This document shows, piece after piece, positions 50,160-60,134 of a DNA stretch of 64,000 nucleotides. Under the pieces are notes generated by a model, which had not been told where the DNA came from, made no database searches, and saw only the letters and a program-made list of their open reading frames with translations. The stretch is taken from contig CAIKNA010000208.1 in assembly GCA_903828645.1 (NCBI GenBank), positions 1 to 64,000 of the forward strand, given 5' to 3'. This DNA comes from an uncultured Bacteroidales bacterium. Lineage in GTDB: Bacteria > Bacteroidota > Bacteroidia > Bacteroidales > FEN-979. The position numbers and the translations under genes were made by a program. Positions within the stretch are counted from its first letter, which is position 1. Every line of letters begins with the position of its first letter.

Positions 50160-51566
50160 CTATTTATTCGGGCCGACAAAAGTCGCCCTGGTTTGGTCAA
50201 GTTGCTTTCCACCGGAAAATATACCGATGTCCACTTCTGTTTTACTTCCTGTAAGCCTGCCACGGTCGATCAGAAGGAAGAAAACCACCTCTCCAAGCGA
50301 TTGCCTGGAAATGACAGGTGCATTTCCGATAACCTTCACCTCTCCCGGTCCCGAAAGGAGGCGGATCTCGAGAGGCAGGTCCCTGGCAGTCTTGTTAACG
50401 ACCTTTACGCTGTATAAATTGCTTATCTTTCCTCCCTCCTGCTCCTGGAACAACATCCCCGGAGAACGAAGCACCGTAGCCTCAACCGGGTTGCGCGAGA
50501 CCAGGAAATAGGTGAGCGCAACCAGCAAAGCTGCCAGTACGATGGTATAACCGGCAGAACGGATGGTGTAATGCCATGGTTTCTTGTCGGCGATCATCTT
50601 TTCTGATGCGTACCTAATCAAGCCGGGTCGAAACCCGACTTTAGTCATCATGTCATCGCAGGCATCGATGCAGCATGCGCAGTTGATGCACTCAAGTTGC
50701 GTACCGTTGCGGATGTCGATCCCTGTAGGACAAACCGCCACGCATTGGTTGCAGTCGATGCAATCTCCTTTTTTGGTTTCGGCCCTGATCTCGCTTTTCC
50801 GAAGCTGTCCCCGCTCCTCTCCCCTGGCATAATCATAAGAAATTACGACAGTTTCACGGTCCAGCAGCACACCCTGTAACCGGCCATATGGACAAACGAT
50901 GGTGCACACCTGTTCGCGAAACCAGGAGAAGATGAAGTAGAAAATAAATGAAAAGAGAGCCATGCCTGTCAGTCCAGCCAGGTGATTCGCAGGATTTTCC
51001 GACACCATTTTCAGCCATTCATCCGATCCCATGAGATACATCAGGAAATAGTTGCTGATGATGAAGGAGAGCATGTAAAACAGGCCATGTTTCAACACCC
51101 GTCGAAAGATTTTATCCGCGTTCCACGGCCTGGCAGCCAGCTCCTTCTGGCGATGGGCATCTCCATCGATCCAGTATTCGATGCGGCGGAAGAACACCTC
51201 CATGAAAATCGTCTGGGGGCAGGCCCATCCGCACCATATCCGTCCGTATGTAACGGTAAAGAGAATGATGAAGACCATCAGGGCGATCATGCCGATAAAA
51301 AAGAGGTTGAAATCCTGGGGCCAGAACTGCACGCCGAATATTACAAATGTCCTGTGCAGGAAATTAAAGAGCAGCAGTTGCTGACCGTTGACCTTGATAA
51401 AGGGTGCTGAAAAAAAGAACATCATCAGCACGATGCCGGTAATATTCCTGGCAGTGGTCAGCGTCCCCTTTGGTTTCTTCGCAAAAACCCAAAGTCGTTT
51501 GCCGCTTTCGTCGATGGTATAGAGCCTGTCGCGAAAGCCGCCGGAGGAATCATCCTGATTTTGCAT
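50160..51566 (-). CDS. ccoG: Cytochrome c oxidase accessory protein CcoG (FixG)
   Basis: 'CGWACPQTIFMEVFFRRIEYWIDGD', 'CIDCNQCVAVCPTGIDIRNGTQLECINCACCIDACD'. Confidence 0.95.
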   Translation of the reverse strand: MQNQDDSSGGFRDRLYTIDESGKRLWVFAKKPKGTLTTARNITGIVLMMFFFSAPFIKVNGQQLLLFNFLHRTFVIFGVQFWPQDFNLFFIGMIALMVFIILFTVTYGRIWCGWACPQTIFMEVFFRRIEYWIDGDAHRQKELAARPWNADKIFRRVLKHGLFYMLSFIISNYFLMYLMGSDEWLKMVSENPANHLAGLTGMALFSFIFYFIFSWFREQVCTIVCPYGRLQGVLLDRETVVISYDYARGEERGQLRKSEIRAETKKGDCIDCNQCVAVCPTGIDIRNGTQLECINCACCIDACDDMMTKVGFRPGLIRYASEKMIADKKPWHYTIRSAGYTIVLAALLVALTYFLVSRNPVEATVLRSPGMLFQEQEGGKISNLYSVKVVNKTARDLPLEIRLLSGPGEVKVIGNAPVISRQSLGEVVFFLLIDRGRLTGSKTEVDIGIFSGGKQLDQTRATFVGPNK

Positions 51567-51567
51567 A

Positions 51568-52155
51568 TCACTTGCAGGGCTCGCCCTGCGGTGCTTTGGG
51601 ATTTGGTGGTGTGGTGCCCTTGAGCGTCATCACAAAGCTGGCAACCTTTTTGATCTGATCGCCGGTAAGTTGTGTTTTCCAGGAGATCATCCCCTTTTCA
51701 GGGGCCCCGTTTGTGATGATGTTTACCACGTCACCGTAGGCGCAACCATGAATGGAGAAATTGTCGGTAAGGTTCGGTCCAACGAGTCCCTGCCCTCCAT
51801 CGAGATGACAGACTTTACATTGTTTCAGCCAGATCTCCTTGCCGGCATCCAGGCTGGCCTGGTCGGTAAGGGCAACAAGGGTTGAGGCATCAACCGGTGC
51901 CGGCTGACCGGGGGAAAGCACGCCGGCCGCAGCCATCTCATTCTTATATTCATCCTGCTGGTAAGGGGCTATTTTGAAAACATCGTAGGCGAAAATATAA
52001 ACCACCGACCAGACGATGGTGATGATGAAGAGCCACACCCACCATTTCGGCAGGTTGTTGTCCAATTCCCTGATGTTGTCATATTCGTGACCCGACAACA
52101 GTTTATCACCGGTCAGTTCATCCTTTTCAACGGTTTTATGTTCGTTCATTTCCAT
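51568..52155 (-). CDS. ccoP: cbb3-type cytochrome c oxidase subunit III (CcoP), one CxxCH motif
   Basis: 'DGIRELDNNLPKWWVWLF'-like N-terminal domain (YDNIRELDNNLPKWWVWLFIITIVWSVVY), 'CKVCHLDGGQGLVGPNLTDNFSIHG'. Confidence 0.93.
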   Translation of the reverse strand: MEMNEHKTVEKDELTGDKLLSGHEYDNIRELDNNLPKWWVWLFIITIVWSVVYIFAYDVFKIAPYQQDEYKNEMAAAGVLSPGQPAPVDASTLVALTDQASLDAGKEIWLKQCKVCHLDGGQGLVGPNLTDNFSIHGCAYGDVVNIITNGAPEKGMISWKTQLTGDQIKKVASFVMTLKGTTPPNPKAPQGEPCK

Positions 52156-52166
52156 AGAAAATATTA

Positions 52167-52358
52167 TTAAATATCCTGAATTTCATCTGATTCCTTTGAA
52201 AAATCTTCCAGGGGCATGCGGCTGAAATCCTCCACATCCTTGCTTTTTATTGAAAAGGTGTGAAGAAGCAGGAGGGCAAAGAAAACCACGAAAAATATCA
52301 TGGAAAACAACCCGTAACTTTCAATGCCCCCAACTGTTTTAAAAATATCGCGCAGCAT
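52167..52358 (-). CDS. CcoQ-like small membrane protein
   Basis: 63 aa, one TM helix, located between ccoP and ccoNO. Confidence 0.75.
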   Translation of the reverse strand: MLRDIFKTVGGIESYGLFSMIFFVVFFALLLLHTFSIKSKDVEDFSRMPLEDFSKESDEIQDI

Positions 52359-52366
52359 GTTCCCGG

Positions 52367-54526
52367 TTATTTACCTGTGATGGTCGCAGTTGGCATACCG
52401 GCAGCATGGACATCCTTGCCCAGCCTCTGCAGGTAAGCAATCATGGCGATGATCTCCTTGGTAGGCTCAACCTGGATGCCCTGGCTCTTCAGGTCGTCTG
52501 CAATTCCCTTTGCCTGGATCATAAGGTCATCATTGGCGATTTTATCGTATCCTGCCGGATAGGGCACACCGAGAAACTGCATCACACGGATCTTCTTCGC
52601 GGTAGTGGAGAGATCAAGATCATCGGTGATCAGCCACTTGTAAACCGGCATGATCGACTGTTCGTTCAACCGCTGAGGGTTCAGCATGTGGTTGTAGTGC
52701 CATGAGTTGGGTTTATACTGCCGGCCGTTTACGACTCCCTCCCTTGACAGGTCCGGCCCGTTGCGTTTAGAACCCCACTGAAACGGATGATCATATACAT
52801 ATTCGCCGGCTTTGGCATATTCACCGTATCGTTCCGTTTCAGACCTGAAAGGCCTGACTTGCTGTGAATGACACGTATAGCATCCTTCGCGTACATAGAT
52901 GTCGCGGCCCTGCAATTCCAGAGGCGTGTATGGTTTTACACTCGCAATGGTGGGAATGTTTGTTTTTACCAGGTACAGCGGCACAATTTCTATGAGCCCC
53001 CCGATCAGAATGGCAACCAGAGCCACGAGGATAAACTGGACAGGCCTGCGCTCAAGCCAGCGGTGGATTCCTTCGCCTGAGCCGCGTTTGCCTTGTGTCT
53101 TAGCCAATGCAGGAGCCGATGCCGCCTCTTCGGGCAGGAATTTCCCGGCCCTGACGGTCAGGATGAGGTTGTAAATTCCAAGTACGATACCCACGATATA
53201 CAGCCCTCCCCCGATGGCACGGGTGGCATACATGGGCTTCAGCTGGGTAACGGTTTCCAGGAAATTAGGGTATTTGAGGAATCCGTCGGCAGTAAATTCT
53301 TTCCACATGGAAGCCTGGGTAATGGCGCCCCAGTATAAAGGGACGGCATAAAAAATGATTCCAAGAGTACCGATCCAGAAGTGAAGATTTGCAATTTTCC
53401 TGGAATACAACTGGGTTTGAAACATCCTGGGAATCAGATAATAAAGCACAGCGAAGGTTAGAAAACCATTCCATCCGAGTGCACCGATGTGGGCGTGGCC
53501 CACAGTCCAGTCGGTAAAATGAGAAATCGCATTCACCGTTTTGGTCGACATCATCGGACCTTCGAAGGTCGACATTCCGTAAGCAGTGACAGCCACAACC
53601 ATGAACTTCAGCACAGGATCCTCACGAACACGGTCCCATGCGCCACGCAAGGTAAGCAGTCCGTTGACCATTCCTCCCCATGACGGGGCGATGAGCATCA
53701 CCGAGAAAACGACTCCCAGCGATTGGGCCCACCCCGGCAAAGCGCTGTACAAAAGATGGTGAGGGCCTGCCCATATATAGAGAAAGATCAGCGCCCAGAA
53801 ATGGACGATCGACAACCGATAAGAGTAAATAGGGCGGTTGGCAGCTTTGGGTAGGAAATAGTACATCAATCCCAGGAATGGGGTTGTCAGGAAAAATGCA
53901 ACCGCGTTGTGGCCGTACCACCACTGGACCAGCGCATCCTGTACCCCGGCATAGATGGGATAGCTTTTAAAAAGGTTCACGGGGATTGCGAGGCTGTTGG
54001 TAACGTGCAACACCGTAATGGTCACGAAGGTGGCCAGGTAAAACCAGATGGCAACATAGATATGCTGGGTTCTGCGTTTGAGGATCGTTCCGATCATGTT
54101 GGCGCCAAAAACCAGCCATATCACGGCCACAAGAATGTCGATGGGCCATTCCAGCTCGGCATACTCCTTGCCGGTGGTCATCCCGCATGCAAAAGTCACA
54201 GCTGCCAGCACGATGATGAGTTGCCAGCCCCAGAAGTTTATCTTGCTCAGCAGGTCGTTGAACATCCTGGCTTTGCAAAGCCGTTGGAGGGAATAGTAAA
54301 TCCCTGTAAACATCCCGTTGCCGACAAATGCAAATATGACTGCATTCGTATGGATCGGCCGGATACGGCCAAAAGTGGTATACGGGATACCGAAAGTAAG
54401 CGCTGGCCAGATGAATTGCAACGCCAGTAACAGTCCGACAACCATACCGACCACACCCCAGAAGAGTGTGGCATAGGCAAAGTTTTTTACAATTTTGTTG
54501 TCATAGTAAAATGTCTGATTTTCCAT
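52367..54526 (-). CDS. ccoN: Fused cbb3-type cytochrome c oxidase subunits I and II (CcoN-CcoO)
   Basis: CcoN part 'RPIHTNAVIFAFVGNGMFTG', 'QWWYGHNAVAFFLTTPFLGLMYYFLPK'; CcoO part 'YVREGCYTCHSQQVRPFRSETERYGEYAKAGEYVYDHPFQWGSKRNGPDLSR'. Confidence 0.96.
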   Translation of the reverse strand: MENQTFYYDNKIVKNFAYATLFWGVVGMVVGLLLALQFIWPALTFGIPYTTFGRIRPIHTNAVIFAFVGNGMFTGIYYSLQRLCKARMFNDLLSKINFWGWQLIIVLAAVTFACGMTTGKEYAELEWPIDILVAVIWLVFGANMIGTILKRRTQHIYVAIWFYLATFVTITVLHVTNSLAIPVNLFKSYPIYAGVQDALVQWWYGHNAVAFFLTTPFLGLMYYFLPKAANRPIYSYRLSIVHFWALIFLYIWAGPHHLLYSALPGWAQSLGVVFSVMLIAPSWGGMVNGLLTLRGAWDRVREDPVLKFMVVAVTAYGMSTFEGPMMSTKTVNAISHFTDWTVGHAHIGALGWNGFLTFAVLYYLIPRMFQTQLYSRKIANLHFWIGTLGIIFYAVPLYWGAITQASMWKEFTADGFLKYPNFLETVTQLKPMYATRAIGGGLYIVGIVLGIYNLILTVRAGKFLPEEAASAPALAKTQGKRGSGEGIHRWLERRPVQFILVALVAILIGGLIEIVPLYLVKTNIPTIASVKPYTPLELQGRDIYVREGCYTCHSQQVRPFRSETERYGEYAKAGEYVYDHPFQWGSKRNGPDLSREGVVNGRQYKPNSWHYNHMLNPQRLNEQSIMPVYKWLITDDLDLSTTAKKIRVMQFLGVPYPAGYDKIANDDLMIQAKGIADDLKSQGIQVEPTKEIIAMIAYLQRLGKDVHAAGMPTATITGK

Positions 54527-54529
54527 ATG

Positions 54530-54739
54530 TTATTGGTTTGGTAATTGTTCATTCATCAATTTGGCTGCCGGGGTTGCCTGTTCGGTTGTTTCCCGGGGTT
54601 TATCATCGTCAAAAAGTATTCTGACCGAAGCGCTGTATGTATCGTCGTATTGTCCGTTGCGCACCGACCAGAAAAACGCTGCCAGGAAACCGCCGGCAAG
54701 CACCACACTAAAAGCAACAAGGACAAGGATTACACTCAT
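54530..54739 (-). CDS. ccoS: cbb3-type cytochrome oxidase assembly protein CcoS
   Basis: 'AFFWSVRNGQYDDTYSASVRILFDDD'. Confidence 0.93.
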   Translation of the reverse strand: MSVILVLVAFSVVLAGGFLAAFFWSVRNGQYDDTYSASVRILFDDDKPRETTEQATPAAKLMNEQLPNQ

Positions 54740-54839
54740 ATTATTTCTCCTGAAGGCAAAATAAAGATTAAAGTATCAAATTTCCAAAATAGCAGCAGTG
54801 AAATACCTCGAATTCAAGAAATTTATATTCAGTCTAAAT

Positions 54840-57272
54840 TCATGATCTTCCTTCAAACTTACTAAAACGGGCTGATACAAAAACAGATAGCGTAACAAAA
54901 GCAACAATTGTTACGGAACTCAGGGGCATGAGAATGGCGGAGACCACCGGTGACAAATTGCCCGTGATGGCAAAGCTCAAACCGACAACGTTGTACAAAA
55001 AGGAGAGCCCCATGCTGATGAAGACAATCCTCATGCTGGTGCGGCTAAAATCAAGGAAGTAAGGAAGGTGGCTGAACCGTCCCGACTCCAGGATGGCATC
55101 GCAGGCAGGTGAAAAATGGTAGATGTCGTCGGCAATGGAGATCCCGCAATCGCTTTCTCGCAGGGCGCCTGCATCATTCAGCCCATCGCCGATCATGAGA
55201 ACCTTTTTTCCCCGGGCTTTCAAATCGCGGATATATTCGAGTTTCTCCCTGGGCGATTTATTAAAATTCAAATGGTCTCTGGAAGGGAAAAAAGCCAGGA
55301 GATTTGGCAATTCGGCATCGTTATCACCCGAAAGAAGGTGCAGCTCATACCGCGTTGCAAGTTCCTCCAGAACCTCCTTCATCCCCTCGCGGTATTGGTT
55401 GCTGATCCCGATAAACCCTGCTATTTCATCGTCAAAGGCGACAAAAACACGACCACCGGCGGCCGTCATGGTCTTCGTTCCTGTGACAAATTCCTCAGAA
55501 CCGATCTTCAGAAAATGGCCCTGCACATGGCCTTCAATGCCTTTGGCCGGCACCTCGTTAAACCCAGTAACCGGGAGCGGGGCAAATCCCTGTAGCTGCC
55601 TGTATATGGCGACACTGGCGGGATGGGTTGAATGCCGCACCAGGGAGGAGATACAATGCAGTTGATCGTGTGAAACGGCAAGCGAGCCGAAATCAGCACC
55701 AAAACCATCGTTGCGCGTGATGGTGCCGGTTTTATCAAATACGATGGTATCAATCCTGGAGAGCGCCTCAACCACCCCGGTTCTCTTGAGATAAAAATTA
55801 TTCCGCCCGAAAACCCGCATGGCGCCGCCCAGCGAAAAGGGGTAGGTCATGGCAAGCGCACAGGGGCAGGCTACGATTAGAATGGCTGTGACCACCAGGA
55901 AGGCCATGGAGGGGTTGTAACACCACCAGAATATCCCCGAAACCGTGGAAAGGAGAAGGATCATCACGGTAAAATACCTGCTGATCACATCCAGGATGGA
56001 ATCCCAACGGGTCGATTTTTCCATGCCAGCCATGTCCTGGTTCCAAAGTTCGGTAAGGTGACTCTGGGCTACTTCACGTTCCACGATCAGTTCTATGGAA
56101 GCGCCAGCCTGGCGCCCACCGGCAAAGATGCGCTCGCCTTCTTTCCTGGCTACCGGCGACGACTCCCCGCTCACGAAACTGTAATCAATGGAGCCATCAC
56201 CCTTTACCAGCAAGGCGTCAGCCGGCACCAGTTCCTGGTTTCTGACCAGTATCCGCATCCCGGTCTTCAGGTTTTTGATGGGAATGATCGATTCGGAACC
56301 CGAATCAGCGATGATGGTTACCGCTACCGGAAAATAGGAGCGATAATCCCGTTCAAAAGATAGTGCCTGGTAGGTCTTATCCTGGTACCAGCGCCCGATG
56401 GAGAGAAAAAAGACAAGCCCTGCCAGTGAATCCATAAACCCTGCACCCGTTCCGGAGATGATTTCATAGGCACTGCGAAAAAAAAGAACGAGAATTCCAA
56501 TGGCAATGGGTACATCAATACTAACAAACTTCTTTTTCAATCCTTTATAGGCAGAAATGAGAAATACCGACCCTGAATAAAAAGCCACCGGTATGCCAAA
56601 CAGGATGTTGAGCAACCCGAAATTCTGACGCAACAGGTTCTCCACAGCATCATTCACACTGAGGTAACCCGGAAAGCTGAAAAGCATGATATTCCCAAAA
56701 CAGAACCCTGCAACACCCAGCCGGTAATAGATCCCGCGGTTGATTTTGCGTTTTGCCTCCTTCTGAAGTGTATCGGTTGTGAGCTGAGGGATATAATTGA
56801 CAGCGGCCAGCATCTCGATCAGCTGTCGTAATGATATCCTGGCATCATGAAAGGTGATGACGACCTCCTTTTTAACAAAATTAACGGATGAGTGTATCAC
56901 CCCGTCGTTAAGCCGCTGAAGGTTCTCCAGCAGCCAGATGCAGGAACTGCAGTGAATGGCAGGGATGAACAACCTGACTTTGCTTACCCCATCCCCGGTA
57001 AACTCCAGCAAATCCCCGCGGATCTCCTCGTTGTCGAGATAGGCATACCTGCTGCCAACTTCTCCGTTGCCCGCTTTAAGACCGGGATGAACCTCGTATT
57101 TATAATAGTCGCAGGCATTGCTTTGGCTCAGTATCTCATACACCATTTTACAACCGTTGCAGCAAAAAAGCTTCTCCCGGAAACTGATGGGTACAGTTCC
57201 GCAATCCTCCCCGCAATGGTAGCATTCGTTGGTGTTTTTTGCCGTCTCACGGCCAGCTGTATTTTCAGTCAT
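54840..57272 (-). CDS. ccoI: Heavy-metal translocating P-type ATPase, CcoI/FixI-like
   Basis: N-terminal 'CYHCGEDC...FCCNGCKMVYEIL', TM 'ACPCALAMTYPFSLG', 'DKTGTITRND', 'GDGLNDAGALRESDCGISI'; start at MTENTAGRE. Confidence 0.94.
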   Translation of the reverse strand: MTENTAGRETAKNTNECYHCGEDCGTVPISFREKLFCCNGCKMVYEILSQSNACDYYKYEVHPGLKAGNGEVGSRYAYLDNEEIRGDLLEFTGDGVSKVRLFIPAIHCSSCIWLLENLQRLNDGVIHSSVNFVKKEVVITFHDARISLRQLIEMLAAVNYIPQLTTDTLQKEAKRKINRGIYYRLGVAGFCFGNIMLFSFPGYLSVNDAVENLLRQNFGLLNILFGIPVAFYSGSVFLISAYKGLKKKFVSIDVPIAIGILVLFFRSAYEIISGTGAGFMDSLAGLVFFLSIGRWYQDKTYQALSFERDYRSYFPVAVTIIADSGSESIIPIKNLKTGMRILVRNQELVPADALLVKGDGSIDYSFVSGESSPVARKEGERIFAGGRQAGASIELIVEREVAQSHLTELWNQDMAGMEKSTRWDSILDVISRYFTVMILLLSTVSGIFWWCYNPSMAFLVVTAILIVACPCALAMTYPFSLGGAMRVFGRNNFYLKRTGVVEALSRIDTIVFDKTGTITRNDGFGADFGSLAVSHDQLHCISSLVRHSTHPASVAIYRQLQGFAPLPVTGFNEVPAKGIEGHVQGHFLKIGSEEFVTGTKTMTAAGGRVFVAFDDEIAGFIGISNQYREGMKEVLEELATRYELHLLSGDNDAELPNLLAFFPSRDHLNFNKSPREKLEYIRDLKARGKKVLMIGDGLNDAGALRESDCGISIADDIYHFSPACDAILESGRFSHLPYFLDFSRTSMRIVFISMGLSFLYNVVGLSFAITGNLSPVVSAILMPLSSVTIVAFVTLSVFVSARFSKFEGRS

Positions 57273-57525
57273 AAATTGAAGGCCTCCAATATCAGGCCGC
57301 CGCAAAATTAAACAAAACACTCCTGTTTTTCAGACTTCACTATGGAGCGAAAATATAGAAACCGGGTGCAACCCGGAATCATTCATCCATATTTTTCTAT
57401 TATTTCATATATGACATTTCCCTTAAATATGACCAAATATGGAATAATATTAACTGTTTATCATGCCTTTATTATTCTCTTATCCTAATATTAACATAAT
57501 TTTTTGTTAAAATTTGTTAATTTTC

Positions 57526-57556
57526 TTGACATGAAAAAAAAAGCATACTACTTTTG
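57526..57556 (+). promoter_or_regulatory. Putative Bacteroidota promoter for the protease cluster
   Basis: TTG (57526-57528), 20-nt spacer, TACTTTTG (57549-57556). Confidence 0.65.
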
Positions 57557-57682
57557 TCCCGTAATTAGATTGAGTCTTCTTAAGTTAAATTATCAACAGG
57601 TTACCAGTTGATTGACAATTGACGGCGCAGCTGAAAACCGTTAATAGAGTAAGCAAAACACCAACCACTAAATCATAAGCAA

Positions 57683-58480
57683 ATGAAAAAAGAAAAAACC
57701 GCAACACCGGAGTACAATTTTGGCTGGGTGCCCGACCTGCCTGATGCCAGGGATTTAATCTACTCTGCCACCCTTTCGGTAATGAAAAAATTAGCTTCAA
57801 AAGTTGATTTGAGAAGCAAATGTCCTCCGGTTTACGATCAGGGGCAATTGGGCAGTTGTACTGCAAACGGCCTGGGTGCAGCCTTTCAGTTTGAACAAAT
57901 AAAACAAGCCATCCCCGATTGGGTTCCCTCCCGCTTATTTATTTATTACAACGAAAGGGTGCTGATGAATACCGTGAATTCCGACAGCGGTGCATACATT
58001 CGCGACGGCATCAAGACCATGAATAAGCAGGGAGTGTGTGCGGAAAAAAACTGGCCCTATGACACTGTAAAATTCACCCAAAAACCACCGGCACTGTGCT
58101 ATAGCAAAGCAATGACAAACCAGGTGCTTAGCTATATGAGAGTGAACAACGGAAGCCTGAACCAACTGCAGTCCTGCCTTTCTTCAGGTTTCCCGATCGT
58201 ATTTGGTTTCTCGGTTTATGAAAGCTTCAGGAGCATTGGCAAAAACGGGATCATGCCGATGCCAAAACCCACCGAACAAATGCTTGGCGGTCACTGTGTC
58301 ATGGCTGTGGGCTATGATGATGCCAAACACATGTTTATTGTCAGGAACAGCTGGGGACCTTCATGGGGCGACAAGGGATATTTCTACATGCCTTATGCCT
58401 ATATCACCGACACGGCCCGTTGCGATGATTTCTGGACCATCAGGATGGTTGAACAAGGGGTGGCTGTTAAGAAAAAGTAA
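57683..58480 (+). CDS. C1A (papain-like) cysteine peptidase without signal peptide
   Basis: 'VYDQGQLGSCTANGLGAAFQ' (Gln, Cys), 'GGHCVMAVGYDD' (His), 'VRNSWGPSWGDKGYFYMPY' (Asn); N-terminus MKKEKTATPEYNFGWVPDLPDARD. Confidence 0.95.
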   Translation: MKKEKTATPEYNFGWVPDLPDARDLIYSATLSVMKKLASKVDLRSKCPPVYDQGQLGSCTANGLGAAFQFEQIKQAIPDWVPSRLFIYYNERVLMNTVNSDSGAYIRDGIKTMNKQGVCAEKNWPYDTVKFTQKPPALCYSKAMTNQVLSYMRVNNGSLNQLQSCLSSGFPIVFGFSVYESFRSIGKNGIMPMPKPTEQMLGGHCVMAVGYDDAKHMFIVRNSWGPSWGDKGYFYMPYAYITDTARCDDFWTIRMVEQGVAVKKK

Positions 58481-58565
58481 GCTTATTCCATGCCATATTC
58501 TTCTATTTGCGTATATGGTACAATTTGCTTTCTGAAATAATTAAACGAATAATATAACCTTAAAG

Positions 58566-59642
58566 ATGAAAAAAATGGCAAATCAACTGAAAAAACCAGA
58601 AGATCACGATCACGGATTCATCGGTTGTTGCATCAAACAGCTGCCAAAGGAGCAATGGGTGGCTGCAGCTGCAAAAGCGATTGAGATCAATCCAAACAAT
58701 GCCCCGGCCCTTCACCTCCTTAAACTGGCCATGCCGGATGCTGTTCTTCAGCCTGAACACCTTGCGGTGGTCACCACCAAGTATTGGGGAAGCGGCGGAG
58801 TACAACTGACCGTCGGGTTTCTAGATAATCCACCTGCAGCGCTCCGGACACGCATCCTGTCGCACATGAATGCCTGGGGCGCTTACGCAAATGTCCGTTT
58901 TGTCGAATCATCGGTCAATCCGCAGGTCCGTATAAACAGGGGTGCCGGAGGCGGCTATTGGTCTTACCTCGGTACGGATATTCTCAACATCCCTGCAAAC
59001 CAGGCGACCATGAACCTGGACAGTTTTTCGATGACCACAGCCGATTCTGAATTCTACCGGGTAATACGTCATGAAACAGGCCACACACTCGGGTTTCCCC
59101 ACGAACACATGCGCAGTGAAATTGTCAATGCTATCGACTATGAGAAAGCCATTGCCTATTTCATGGCTTCCCAGGGCTGGTCGCGGGACAAGGTGATCGC
59201 ACAGGTACTTACCCCCCTGGATCAATCATCGCTGATTGCAACTGCACAAGCCGATCCCAATTCGATCATGTGTTACTGGCTGCCCGGATCGATCATGAAA
59301 AATGGCATCGCCATTCCGGGAGGTACAAACATTGACACACAGGACGGCCAATTTGCAGGTCTTGTATACCCCAGAAACAGCGGGTTGTTCTCCACCTATT
59401 ATACCTGGCGGGGATGCGGGACCGTGAACCTGAACATCACAAATTCAAACATTCATGCCGGGTCTGCTGTCTATGCCGCCATAAGCGAGTATACCAGCAA
59501 CCCCAGGCAAACCAGGTTTATCGGTTCGGCAAGAATGGGAATTTGCAACATTTCGCCTTATGAAGGCGGCGTGCATATCTGGGCGGAGATCAATTGGTCC
59601 AGTCCAATCAATGTATGCATCGACCTGGCGGTTCGCTCCTGA
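58566..59642 (+). CDS. Astacin-like (M12A-type) zinc metallopeptidase with C-terminal 'WRGCG' module, no evident signal peptide
   Basis: 'VIRHETGHTLGFPHEHMRSE' (HExxHxxGFxHE), 'SIMCYWLPGSIMKNG' Met-turn; C-terminal 'YTWRGCGTVNLNITNSNIHAGSAVYAAISEYTSNPRQTRFIGSARMGICNISPYEGGVHIWAEINWSSPINVCIDLAV'. Confidence 0.92.
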   Translation: MKKMANQLKKPEDHDHGFIGCCIKQLPKEQWVAAAAKAIEINPNNAPALHLLKLAMPDAVLQPEHLAVVTTKYWGSGGVQLTVGFLDNPPAALRTRILSHMNAWGAYANVRFVESSVNPQVRINRGAGGGYWSYLGTDILNIPANQATMNLDSFSMTTADSEFYRVIRHETGHTLGFPHEHMRSEIVNAIDYEKAIAYFMASQGWSRDKVIAQVLTPLDQSSLIATAQADPNSIMCYWLPGSIMKNGIAIPGGTNIDTQDGQFAGLVYPRNSGLFSTYYTWRGCGTVNLNITNSNIHAGSAVYAAISEYTSNPRQTRFIGSARMGICNISPYEGGVHIWAEINWSSPINVCIDLAVRS

Positions 59643-59707
59643 TGAGCAGGTTATCACCAATCATTATGAATGAATATTTTTAAATTAACAACTTAAATAT
59701 TTATACA

Positions 59708-60088
59708 ATGGATAAAAATAACGAAGGCAGTAACATGCCATTAACCGGTCACCAGGCAACCGTTGATGCCAAACAATATATCATTGAAACAAAAAAATCT
59801 TCAGCTGTGGGCGCGCCCCTGGGTCTTGATACAGGCTGGTCCGCCACCTGGAGGGGATGCGGGGTGATCCATCTGAACATCAACTGCCCGACAATCCATG
59901 CGGGTTCTACTGTTCTCGTAAGCCTCAGTGAATATTCCAATACAAGCAATCCTGCCGGGAGCCGTTTTATCGGGGCAGCGAGGTTTGCAATTTACAACAT
60001 CGCACCGAGGGAAGGCGGGGTCAATATCTGGGCGGAGGTCAGCTGGCCAAATCCCATCAACATCTTCTTTGGCCTTTTAGTTAATTAA
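59708..60088 (+). CDS. Small protein consisting mainly of the same 'WRGCG' module as the preceding metallopeptidase C-terminus
   Basis: 'ATWRGCGVIHLNINCPTIHAGSTVLVSLSEYSNTSNPAGSRFIGAARFAIYNIAPREGGVNIWAEVSWPNPINIFFGLLV'. Confidence 0.85.
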   Translation: MDKNNEGSNMPLTGHQATVDAKQYIIETKKSSAVGAPLGLDTGWSATWRGCGVIHLNINCPTIHAGSTVLVSLSEYSNTSNPAGSRFIGAARFAIYNIAPREGGVNIWAEVSWPNPINIFFGLLVN

Positions 60089-60099
60089 AAAATGCAGCA

Positions 60100-60134
60100 A
60101 ATTCCGGCTTGAACCTTTTTCAAGCCGGAATTTT
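60100..60134 (+). terminator. Strong hairpin between the small module gene and the inhibitor gene (terminator/attenuator)
   Basis: Perfect 14-bp stem AATTCCGGCTTGAA-CCTTT-TTCAAGCCGGAATT followed by TT. Confidence 0.8.

Noticed and set aside
57362-57376. Small hairpin CCGGGT-GCA-ACCCGG upstream of the P-type ATPase gene
   Set aside because: Only a 6-bp stem with no flanking U-tract; too weak to call a regulatory element.
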